Source of the DNA: Limnanthes douglasii subsp. nivea
Lineage: Eukaryota > Streptophyta > Magnoliopsida > Brassicales > Limnanthaceae
Assembly: GCA_036936605.1 (NCBI GenBank)
Contig: JAUPFV010000001.1
Coordinates: forward strand, 171,262,386-171,326,385
Reading direction: 5' to 3'
DNA length: 64,000 nucleotides
Every line of letters begins with the position of its first letter. Position 1 is the stretch's first letter. Below the pieces are notes generated by a model. The model was not told the DNA's origin, searched no databases, and worked only from the letters and a program-made list of their open reading frames with translations. Below are positions 23,354 to 32,190 of this stretch, one piece after another. The translations under genes and the position numbers were made by a program.

Positions 23354-23590
23354 GTTTTATGTGCTCTCGAATGGATTACCTTCAAACGGTTAAAGTGTTT
23401 GTTTTATGTGCCTTCGAATGGATTATATTCGAATGGTCAAAGTGTTTCTTTTATATGCCTTTGAATGGATTACCTTCGAATGGTCAAAGTATTTGTTTTA
23501 TATGCCTTTAAATGGATTACCTTAAAAAAAATTGAAGTGTTTATAGTATATACCTTCAAATGGATTACCTTCGAATATTTGAAATAAGTG
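23354..23590 (+). repeat. 47-bp tandem repeat array, element D
   Basis: Five imperfect units of 47-48 bp start at about 23354, 23401, 23448, 23495 and 23543. Each has the form gttttatrtgccttcgaatg then gattaccttcgaatggtcaaagtgtt. The array starts where integrase ends and lies in the pol-aORF spacer. Tandem arrays in the 3' region of plant Tat/Ogre-type elements are known. Confidence 0.85.
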
Positions 23591-23648
23591 AAAAATAAAG
23601 CAAATCAATAGTAATGTTTATTGGTCGATGGGGGTACAAAATGCCTTA

Positions 23649-23653
23649 AGTTA
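23649..23653 (-). repeat. Element C target-site duplication, left (agtta)
   Basis: agtta precedes TGGTATGGG. The right copy at 43144-43148 is agcta, one mismatch. The pairing is also supported by the LTR boundaries. Confidence 0.65.
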
Positions 23654-24010
23654 TGGTATGGGTAATTTGTGGTAGGGGGTAGTTTAGGGAGTTTGCAAAT
23701 TGAATATTATTTTCTAAAAAGTGAGTAGTGAGATAAGAGATGTGTATCTTGCAATTAATGTTTTTGGAAAAAATCCAACCTATTAAATGAAGTTGCTTAT
23801 GGTATTTATACTAATTTTGTGACCCATGGGCCTTACGGGTCGGAACTTGGATCTGGGTCAATCTTTAAAGCCAAACCTTAAATAATGTTAGCACACAGTT
23901 GAGTCGTATATTGACTGGTTGGACAGTTCTTGATTTTCTTGGTCTAAGATATACCCGAACTGCCCCTCCGGTGTTCAGTAATGTCCTTACAAATATATCT
24001 GAACCTATAA
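23654..24010 (-). repeat. 3' LTR of element C
   Basis: 357 bp, tggtatgggtaattt...gaacctataa; the terminal CA is mutated to AA. Homologous to 42786-43143. Confidence 0.85.
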
Positions 24011-24196
24011 TAGCCCCTTTAGTTCTTTCAAAAATATTTTAGAAGAGCTAACTTATTCATGAAAAGATGTAGATCGGATCCAAAGCGTCTTTTAAAGGAT
24101 TGGTTACAAAGACAAAAAGACCCTGACCGGATTCGAAAGGGTTCCTTTTTGTAAATGAAAAGCCAACGGTTAGAATTCTGAAATCTGACACGTGTC
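24011..24196. promoter_or_regulatory. PPT and distal aORF promoter of element C
   Basis: On the element strand gaactaaaggggcta abuts the 3' LTR (PPT, 24011-24025). On the plus strand the G-box palindrome gacacgtgtc lies at 24187-24196, as upstream of the A and B aORFs. In C this module is cut from its ORF by the insertion of B at 24274. Confidence 0.55.
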
Positions 24197-24268
24197 ACAC
24201 TTTTATTAAACCTCTCAGCCCTTTTATTCCTTGGGACTTGCACCTATTTTCAAAAATTAATTAGGGTA

Positions 24269-24273
24269 GACTT
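24269..24273 (-). repeat. Element B target-site duplication, left (gactt)
   Basis: gactt directly before TGGTGTGG, repeated exactly at 34671-34675. Confidence 0.9.
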
Positions 24274-24680
24274 TGGTGTGGTTAATTTATGTCTGAGGCT
24301 AATTGGGTAATTTGTTTAGAGTTTTGTGGAAGTTTATAGGTATTTAATATTTTGAATAGAGAGTAGAGGGAGAATTAAGCTGCCTGGTTGCAGTTAATTT
24401 TCATTACACACATTTAATGCAGGTGGTTGGGTATTTATACCCTTACATTTGGGCCTTATGGGTTTTCGGGTCATGTTTAATGGACTCGGGTCATGTTTAA
24501 AGACCCATGAGCTCTTAATAGGAGAGCAAGTAGCTTAGTCAAGCAGTGTTTAGGTTATTTAGTACTTTTGTCATAGTCCGAACAGTCCAATGGGCTAAGT
24601 GTTCGAAGTGGTTTGTCCGGTCCGGAGGCCTTGGACCAATCTGTCCCTGTCCGGGGAGTAAGCAGAATTCGGACTCATCA
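24274..24680 (-). repeat. 3' LTR of element B
   Basis: 407 bp, TGGTGTGG...ACTCATCA, same family as element A. Confidence 0.93.
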
Positions 24681-24695
24681 GGAGCCCCTTTTTTA
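24681..24695 (-). promoter_or_regulatory. Polypurine tract of element B
   Basis: On the element strand cctaaaaaaggggctcc lies next to the 3' LTR: six A's then four G's, a canonical plus-strand primer. Confidence 0.75.
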
Positions 24696-24846
24696 GGTGT
24701 TTGTTCAAATACTTTTGTCAAAAACCTGAAAAACAGTCCGATGTCAAGGGTAGTTTTTCCCGGACAGGTCTCTCAACTTGGGTTGTGGCTTTATCCGGAA
24801 TGATAAAGCTTTGTGAATCCAAACAGTTTTTTGCCAGAGTTTATGG

Positions 24847-25121
24847 GACACGTGTCGCTTTCTGGTTGGTTGCTTCAGCCGTTTTTTCACCTTGAATTTC
24901 GAACCCACCTTCTTCGAAAAGCAACCTCTTTATTAAAGATGGTGACATCAGCGCCGTCTTTAATCATTACCAATCTTTTCGAATTCTCCTAGGAATCAAA
25001 CTCCTTTTTCATATTTACTATAAATTAAAACACTTTCTACTGTTTCACCATCACTCTTACTTTTACTCGGCAACTTTTTAAAGCTTTTTCTCTCCAAAAC
25101 AAACTTTTACCCAAATTGTTT
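24847..25121 (+). promoter_or_regulatory. Putative promoter of the element B antisense ORF
   Basis: G-box palindrome gacacgtgtc at 24847-24856 and TATA-like tataaatt at 25019-25026, with the ATG at 25122. Spacing matches element A almost exactly. The surrounding leader (tttctctccaaaacaaa) is also conserved. Confidence 0.55.
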
Positions 25122-28069
25122 ATGTTTACAGCGAGGAACGCTTTGATCAAAGGTGGGTGGCTCAATCTCTCTGAACTAGAAAATGCGCAAAAGGTCGAAA
25201 GGGAAAGACGCATTGCAGCAGGATTACCCGTTTGCCCATCGACAAGCTAGTGACTTCAGCCACAGAATCAGACCAAGGTTCGTCTTCCTCTAAAGGCATT
25301 AAACCGAAAAGGTTATTTCAAACCAACCTCTCACCCATTATCTCAGGTTCTTCGGTTCAAGAATCGGATCCTGTTGTTGAGCCAGGGGTAACTGTCACTA
25401 GCTTCAAGAAACCCTCACCCTTCATAGCTATGGGGTCAAACACCGAGAATTCCCCTCAGAAATTAGTTGACCGAAGAAAAGGCCGGTTGGTCAAGGGTCA
25501 AGTTTCTAAGAGCACTCCTTCAAAATCAGGTGCCAAGGACAGCAGCACTGGGTCAGAAGTGCCCATCAGAGCTCCCAAGGACAGGCTATCCGGTCCGGAG
25601 GGTAGCGGCGCAAGCCTTCGAAGAGAAACATCTGCATCAGAGCCCCAACCGGAGGCCAGAAACCTAGATAATACTGAAGCTCAGCAGTCCGGAGACCAGG
25701 CTGAGCCAAATCTAAACCTTCCTCTTGGAACTGCTGCTGAAAACCCTTCATCAATCATGGAGGAAGTAATGGAGGACTCTATCGAAGATGCTCCATTCGA
25801 GTCTGAGCCTTCCGGACAGACCAGTAGTGCTATTGCTGCCAAAAAAGATAAAGGCAAGGAGAAGTTGTGCTTGAGGCATCCGGATCTGCCGGAGAGTCTT
25901 GAAGGAAGGGTGGGGTCTTGTTTTCACAAGGTCAATGTTAAGTACCTTCTCGCCCTGCAAAAGATTAACTACGCATTCATCCACACAGCTGAACTGGGCT
26001 GGATGCGTACGAAGTGGGGAATTCCGGAGAATGTGAAGATAAGGATCCCTATCAACCCCGAAACTCCTATGGACTTAAATTGAGTGAGATAGTCATCTTC
26101 ACGGAGATGTTTAATTGGGGGCTTAGATTCCCTCTGGACCCTGAAATTGTCATATACTTCCATCTGATAAAGCTCTGTCCGAGCCAGCTGAGCCCCAATG
26201 CCTGGTACACCCTCATGGCCTGCATTATGGCTTCCAGGCTCTCCGGGATTCCTCTACCAATGAAGGAGTTTGCTGATGTGGCCAGTCTTTGCAGAAACCA
26301 CCACATCCCCTTCTACCATTTCAATATGGAGGATAATTTCAAAGCTGTGGATGACTTGCTAGAGTCGGAGAGGAATTGGAGGACCCAGTTTCTGTTTGTC
26401 AGTGGCGCTTGGGAGAATGGGAAGAAGATAAAGTCCAGAGTCAACCCAAGCCTTCTCACAAGCAGGTGGAGGAGTGACCGTAAGTCTCCTTTTTTATATT
26501 TTCGTCTTTTTTTTTTTAAAATCAAGTCTGTTTAATCTAATTAGTTTTATCTTTGCCTTAGCAGAACTGCCCAAGGACTTCAGTGACCACTTGAAAACCG
26601 TGCAGACCACTTGCACCAAGATCAACGCTTAGGCTGCTGAGAAGTGGGGGAACAGGTTCCATGCTGCTTTCACGGGGGGGCAATTTAGCAAGGTCTTATC
26701 TGTGGAACACCACAGGTCGGAGAGACTTATCTTGGGAGGAACTTATCTTGGTAGTGCTCAAGAGGACGCATGAGTCGGACGGGACACTCTACTTGCCAGG
26801 CCGGGCCAAGGCCCCGAGTAAGATGAAAGGAAAGAAGAAGGGAATGAAAGTAGTCGGTGGAGCTAACCCTGCTGAAGTGGAGGAGGATGTTACAACGCAT
26901 CTGGAGGGGCCAGCCCCCAGTCAAATTGATGCTTCCCTCTTGGCAGCGGTAGAGCAGGAGAGTGTTAGGCAAGAGGTTCACTCCCCAAATCCTCCAAGGG
27001 CCTCCAAGAGAGACCGTAAACGGGGAGCTGAGAGCAAAGATAGGGATTCTAAGAAGAAAAAGACTTCTAAGGGTGACGAACTCTCTCTCCGACCTCCTGA
27101 GCCTCTCCCCCAGGTTGACCCTACTGACCCAACACAAGCAGAGGAGATACCGGGCGACTTCCAAACCGATGAGGTCGAAGGGGGAGGTCTTAGCATTGAT
27201 GGGGTGGACATTACTGGTCTTGGTGGACTTGGTGAGTACTTTATCAATCTCCCAGAGATGATTTTGTTGGGCCTTATCTCCCTCCGAGCACTTCGAACAC
27301 AGTCACTTTTAACGGTAAGACCTTTACTGTTTCAAGTGAAAGAGATGTTATAGCTCACTCGTTATTAAGAAATGTTCAGTCGGTGCTTGCATTGGAGCGG
27401 CAAGTTCGAAATCAAGCAGACATTATCAAAGACCTCAAGTCTGACAACGAGAGGTTGTCCGATGACCTTCGCACTGCCACTTCAAACGCTGCCATTCTAA
27501 AAGGGGAAAACGAGGAGCTGAAGAAAAGCCAAGACGTGAGTACCACAAAAGTAACCACTCTAGAGGATACTATCACAGAGCTCCGGGAGAAGCTGTCCGG
27601 ATTGGAGAAAGATCTTGTCTCTTCAAAAGAGGAGACCAAGGCCAAGGACCAAATTATCACCAACTTGACCAGTGATAAAATTGCTCTTGAAAACGCCGTG
27701 TCCCAAGCTGCCGGAGAGAAAGCTGATCTGCTAAGGGAGCAAGAGGCCAAGATCCAGGCCAAGATCGATGCTTACGCCAACAACATGATAGAAACTCAAG
27801 AGGAAATGTATGCCAAGGTGAGATCGGATATGGTCCTGCTCTTTCATGAGAAATTCCCACAGAGGAACCTGGGGGACTTTTGGCTCTACGTAGAGTCTGA
27901 TGACCTCCCATATCATACAATGGCCGGAGGCGGCAGGTATGGAGTCTCCAATGCATCCTCATCTAATGACGAACAGAAAACCGAGGAGAGCCCAGATGAA
28001 GAGGAAGGTGATCCCAAGGGGAAGAAGAAGATAGATGGAGCTGAGCCATCTTCAAAGGCTCAGCCTTAA
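25122..28069 (+). pseudogene. Antisense ORF (aORF) of element B
   Basis: Same architecture as in A: MFTARNALIKGGWLNLSEL start, Ser/Lys-rich arm, central Transposase_28-like domain (FPLDPEIV.YFHL, PSQLSPNAWYTL), Lys-rich stretch, coiled coil (27383-27760) and acidic tail ending SSKAQP. Breaks: a small deletion near 25228 (frameshift), one lost base near 26078 (MDLN then stop), the intron at 26480-26561, a TAG near 26630, further small indels near 26690-26750, and one lost base near 27250 that separates the coiled coil. Open pieces are 25232-26083, 26014-26535, 26661-27353 and 27383-28069. Because A and B are broken at different sites, the ancestor was probably intact. The C-terminal 228 codons are fully open. 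Confidence 0.82.
26480..26561 (+). other. Intron in element B aORF
   Basis: gacc|gtaagtctcc donor, strongly T-rich interior, and acceptor tttgccttag or, three bases on, cag (tandem TAGCAG). The length is 82 or 85 nt. Removing it joins the TSRWRSD exon end to ELPKDFSDHL as in A. A spliced intron on the plus strand means the aORF is meant to be transcribed in the direction opposite to the element. Confidence 0.75.
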
Positions 28070-28561
28070 ACTATGAATTACTTTTTACTTTTTATGTTTT
28101 CTAAAGTAAAGTCCTTAGAAGGCCAAGGCACTCTTTTTGTAAGTGTGTCCGGTATCTGACCGGACAGAACTTTTACCCTGTTTTAACAATTTGAAAGTCC
28201 TTGGAAGGCCAAGGCACTTAAGTTATTTTAATGAATATCCTTGTTTTGCATAATTCTCACATTCTTTCATGGTCTGTTCCAATTTTGATGGCTAGTGTTT
28301 AAATAGCCCTTAGTTATTTCATAATGAGAGCGTTTAAATTCTCCGATGACGAATGTTTAAGTGGTAATCACTCTTTTATTTCAGTCCGGATGGTGTGACA
28401 AAAGACAAAGTAAGAACACTTCGAATTTTTTTTAAGAAGGCATCAAATTTTATTTAAAACCCGGACACCTCATTAAAACCTCCCCGCGCCACCAGGATAG
28501 GAAAGAGTATGCCCCCAAATATTTACATGGATGTTTAAACAAGTAAATATTTACACAAATG
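28070..28561. other. Convergent spacer between aORF and pol, element B
   Basis: Non-coding 492 bp separating the two convergent stop codons. It contains two copies of aaagtccttrgaaggccaag (about 28108 and 28194) and gtgtttaaat-type words. Closely similar to 11500-11991 of element A. Confidence 0.6.
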
Positions 28562-31500
28562 CTACTCCAAGTACATCCGGAGATATTCGATATTCCAAGG
28601 GTGGGTCAGAACTCTTCCATCCTTGTCTTCCAGCCAATATGTTCCAGGTTTAAGCCTTTCAACAACCACATAAGGTCCTTCCCAAGTTGGGGCCAATTTT
28701 CCGAGCAGCTTTTCCTTAGTGTGTAAGAAGACTTTCCTCAATACCTTGTCCCCTGGTTGAAAATCTCTTCTTTTAATTCTAGAAGCAAATCTGCTCCTCA
28801 TTAAACTCTGATAGTGTGCAGCTCTAAGGTGAGCTTTAACTCGTCTTTCTTCTATTAGGTCGAGCTGACTTCTGATTGCCACTTCGTTAGCGCATTCGGA
28901 GAAGTTGTGAACACGAAACGATGGGAGAGTTGATTCTATTGGTGATATTGCATCCATCCCATAGACCAAAGCAAAGGGTGACTCCTGTGTTGCAGCCCCA
29001 GGTGTTATCCGGTAGGCCCACAAAACTTCTTGTAAATAGCTAGGCCACTTCCCAGCAGCCCCTTCCAAATTCTTCTTTAAACCGGACAGTATAGTTCTGT
29101 TAGCCACTTCAACCTGACCATTTACTTGTGGGTGGAAAGGTGAAGAGAAACAATGTTGTATACTCCTTGAGGCACAAAAACTCTCCATTTCCCTATTGTC
29201 GAACTGTGGCCCATTGTTCGTTGTTATCTTTTGTGGGACACCAAACCTGCAACAGATGTTGGATAGAATGAATTTTATGACAGCTTTTGACGTTGTTCCT
29301 GCTAGAGAGGCTGCTTCAAGCCACTTCGAAAAGTAATCTATAGCAACAATTATAGTTCTGCGCCTTCCGGATGCCATATGGAGAGGCCCCACTAAGTCCA
29401 ACCCCCAACGAGCAAAAGGTATAGGCTCATAAATTGACTCTAAAGGAATGGCTGGGACATGAATTTCATTGTTGTATCTTTGGCATGGGTCACACCTTCT
29501 TACCAGCTCCTTAGCATCTTTCATGATAGATGTCCAATAGTAGCCGGCCAATAAAACTCTCCTTGTTAAAGCCCTGAATCCACAATGAGCTGATCCCTCA
29601 CCATCATGCAATTCGGAGAGGACTACTTGAGACTCATCATCTCCCAAACAACGCAGAAGAGGTTTACTGTAAGACTTTTTATACAGAATGTCTCTAAGTA
29701 TGATAAAACCACGAGCCTTGTGTCTTAGTTTTCTTGCCTGCGATTTATCCGGAGGCACGATGCCATCAGAGAGGTACCGCAGGAGAGGGAATCTCCAATC
29801 CTGAAGTTGTTTCACCTGTACTTCAAGAATTTCTTCTTTTCTTCCCATATTAAGTTGGATGGAGGGGCTCTCCAGCACATGGATCCATGGATACGATTCT
29901 GTGTACGCTATGGTTGCCAATGAATCTGCCAACTCATTTTCTGTCCGGGGTATATGTTCATAAACAATGCTTTTAAACTTGAGTGCTTCATTTTTAAGAA
30001 GAAGTAAATACTTCACTAGCAGTTCCTTTTTAGCCTCAGATTGACCTTGGGCATGGTGGATAAGAGGCTGGGAGTCACTTAATAGCTTGACCCTCTTGGC
30101 CACAAGAATAAAAGCTAACTTCAAACCGGCTATAGCTGCCTCGTATTCAGACTCATTATTGGATGCCCTGAAAGCAAAACATATAGCCTCGTACATTTTG
30201 TCACCATATCGAGAAATCAAGCACACCCCTGCACCACATCCCATGGTGCTGGATCCACTATCCGTCCGGACGACCCAGACCTTTTTGTCTTTCAACTCAG
30301 TAGCGTGCTCCGAATCTCTGTCGGAGTGAAATTCAACCAAAAAATCAGCCACAGCTTGGGCTTTGACTGTTGTTCGGGGAGCAAAATCTATATCGAAATC
30401 CCCCAATTCTACCGACCACTTAGTCATCCTGCTTGAAATATCTGCCTTTTGGAGAACATTCTTCAGAGGAAAAGATGTCCGGACGGTAATAGGATGAGCC
30501 TGGAAATAATGCCTCATCTTTCTAGCAGCTATCACCAGGGCCAATGCTAATTTTTCAAGTTTCAAATAACGTCTCTCTGCATCTATCAAGCTTTTGCTGA
30601 TGTAGTACACTCGATGGGGGTAATTATCTACTTCTCTTATCAACACAACACTGATGGCACAACTTAAAACTGCCAAATATACGAAGAGTGTCTCCCCATC
30701 AACTGGTTTAAACAAGGTTTTGGGGGAAGACATGTGCTTCTTGATCTCATTGAAAGCCTCATCACACTGTGAGGTCCAATCGAATCCCTTCGCACCCTTC
30801 AAGGTTTGAAAAAAGGGGGCACACTTGTCCGAAGACCTTGAGATAAATCTGTTTAAAGCAGCTAACCTCCCCGTTAGCCGTTGTACTTCTTTAACATTTC
30901 GAGGAGGCTCCATTTGGAATAGAGCATTAAGCTGGTCCGGATCGGGCTGTATCCCATGCTCACTTATAATATAGCCTAGAAACTTCCCGGATTGTACTCT
31001 GAACACACATTTCTCTGGATTTAACTTTAAATTCACTTTCACCAAGTTGGTAAAAGCTTCTTGGAGGTCAGCCAAGTGCAATTGCTCATCCAAACTCTTC
31101 ACCATCATGTCATCAATGTATACTTCCATATTCCTTCTAATCTGATCGGCAAAGGCTTTGTTCACCAATCTCTGATAAGTAGCCCCAACATTTTTCAACC
31201 CAAATGGCATTACCTTATAGCAATGAAGACCCCTGTCAGTGAAAAATGTGGTATGCTCTTGATACTTTGGATCTACTTGGATCTGATTGTATCCGGAGAA
31301 AGCATCCATAAAGGACAGCAGCTTATTTCCAGAGGTAGAGTCAACTAACTGGTCAATCTGGGGAACTGGATACATATCTTTTGGGCAAGCCCTATTGAGG
31401 TTTGTGAAGTCAATACACATACGCCACTTGCCATTTTTCTTTTTTACCAAGACCGGATTGGCAGTCCACAAAGGATACTGAGACTCCTTGATATGCCCCA

Positions 31501-31693
31501 TCTTTGTGAGCCTGTCAACCTCTTGTACAATAACATCAGCATTTTCCTTGGAAAAAGCCCTTTTCTTTTGAACCACTGGTGCTACATCTTTCCGGACAGA
31601 TAGGTGGTGTGATATCACATCTGCTGGAACTCCGGTAACATCAGCATTGCACCAAGCAAAAACATGTTGATGGCTCTTCAGAAACTTTAGCAT
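28562..31693 (-). CDS. Element B RT-RNase H-integrase polyprotein (1043 aa, open)
   Basis: Uninterrupted frame of 1043 codons; the ATG is internal because the polyprotein continues upstream past a TAA at about 31697. RT: FMDAFSGYNQ (128-137), MPFGLKN and catalytic YIDD (192-195). RNase H: Asp in VRTDSGSS (478), NESEYEA (about 514-519), LLSDS (540) and ELADSLA (587-593). Integrase: HHCC finger (H695, H703, C734, C737), first Asp in GLDLVG (766), second site TTNNGPQF with Asn at 826 in place of Asp, and Glu in GQVEVANR (862), the normal 35-residue spacing. The Asp-to-Asn change predicts an inactive integrase although the frame is open. The C-terminus ends RMYLE with no chromodomain visible. Confidence 0.9.
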   Translation of the reverse strand: MLKFLKSHQHVFAWCNADVTGVPADVISHHLSVRKDVAPVVQKKRAFSKENADVIVQEVDRLTKMGHIKESQYPLWTANPVLVKKKNGKWRMCIDFTNLNRACPKDMYPVPQIDQLVDSTSGNKLLSFMDAFSGYNQIQVDPKYQEHTTFFTDRGLHCYKVMPFGLKNVGATYQRLVNKAFADQIRRNMEVYIDDMMVKSLDEQLHLADLQEAFTNLVKVNLKLNPEKCVFRVQSGKFLGYIISEHGIQPDPDQLNALFQMEPPRNVKEVQRLTGRLAALNRFISRSSDKCAPFFQTLKGAKGFDWTSQCDEAFNEIKKHMSSPKTLFKPVDGETLFVYLAVLSCAISVVLIREVDNYPHRVYYISKSLIDAERRYLKLEKLALALVIAARKMRHYFQAHPITVRTSFPLKNVLQKADISSRMTKWSVELGDFDIDFAPRTTVKAQAVADFLVEFHSDRDSEHATELKDKKVWVVRTDSGSSTMGCGAGVCLISRYGDKMYEAICFAFRASNNESEYEAAIAGLKLAFILVAKRVKLLSDSQPLIHHAQGQSEAKKELLVKYLLLLKNEALKFKSIVYEHIPRTENELADSLATIAYTESYPWIHVLESPSIQLNMGRKEEILEVQVKQLQDWRFPLLRYLSDGIVPPDKSQARKLRHKARGFIILRDILYKKSYSKPLLRCLGDDESQVVLSELHDGEGSAHCGFRALTRRVLLAGYYWTSIMKDAKELVRRCDPCQRYNNEIHVPAIPLESIYEPIPFARWGLDLVGPLHMASGRRRTIIVAIDYFSKWLEAASLAGTTSKAVIKFILSNICCRFGVPQKITTNNGPQFDNREMESFCASRSIQHCFSSPFHPQVNGQVEVANRTILSGLKKNLEGAAGKWPSYLQEVLWAYRITPGAATQESPFALVYGMDAISPIESTLPSFRVHNFSECANEVAIRSQLDLIEERRVKAHLRAAHYQSLMRSRFASRIKRRDFQPGDKVLRKVFLHTKEKLLGKLAPTWEGPYVVVERLKPGTYWLEDKDGRVLTHPWNIEYLRMYLE

Positions 31694-32190
31694 CTCTTAT
31701 TTCAGATCGGGTGGCATTCTGGACCCTATTTTGACGCTCTTCCCTTCCTCTAAACAATGTGTTTCTACCTCTTCGACTGGTATTAATACTCCAGGGGTCT
31801 CTCTGGGTTCATCAATCTCACCCTCACCCTCAGAAAGCCCCTCAAATTGCTATTGCTCGTTGATACGAACTGCCCCCAAGGTCCGGGGCGCCAGGGTTGT
31901 AGAATAACATTCCCTTGCAACCTTTTGACTGCTCCGGACAACTCCCACCTGTCCCTGAACAGCATATTTCCAACATTGGTGGACTGTTGAAGCCACTGCA
32001 TGCATCCTAGAGAGCCAAGACCTCCCTAAAATAGCATTATAGCAAGTGGGACAATCCACCACAATAAAAAGTATCCTGACCATCTTCTTGAAAGGGCCCT
32101 TGCCCAACAAAAAATATTCTTCGAACTCCCCGATCACATCTGCTGAGCTGCCAGTAAAGCCCACAATTGATCTGTCTGAATTCTGAATTA
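31694..32190 (-). pseudogene. Element B protease-RT linker
   Basis: Frame 31850-32164 encodes GFTGSSADVIGEFEEYFLLGKGPFKK and NAILGRSWLSRMHAVASTVHQ, the segment between protease and RT in Tat/Ogre-like polyproteins. It is joined to gag-protease by a frame change near 32180 and interrupted by stops near 31850 and 31697 before the RT frame opens. It has no separate function beyond the C-terminal half of the protease fold and linker. Confidence 0.75.

Noticed and set aside
31061..31481. Plus-strand ORFs opposite the RT domain of B
   Set aside because: Complement of the RT coding frame with no independent support.
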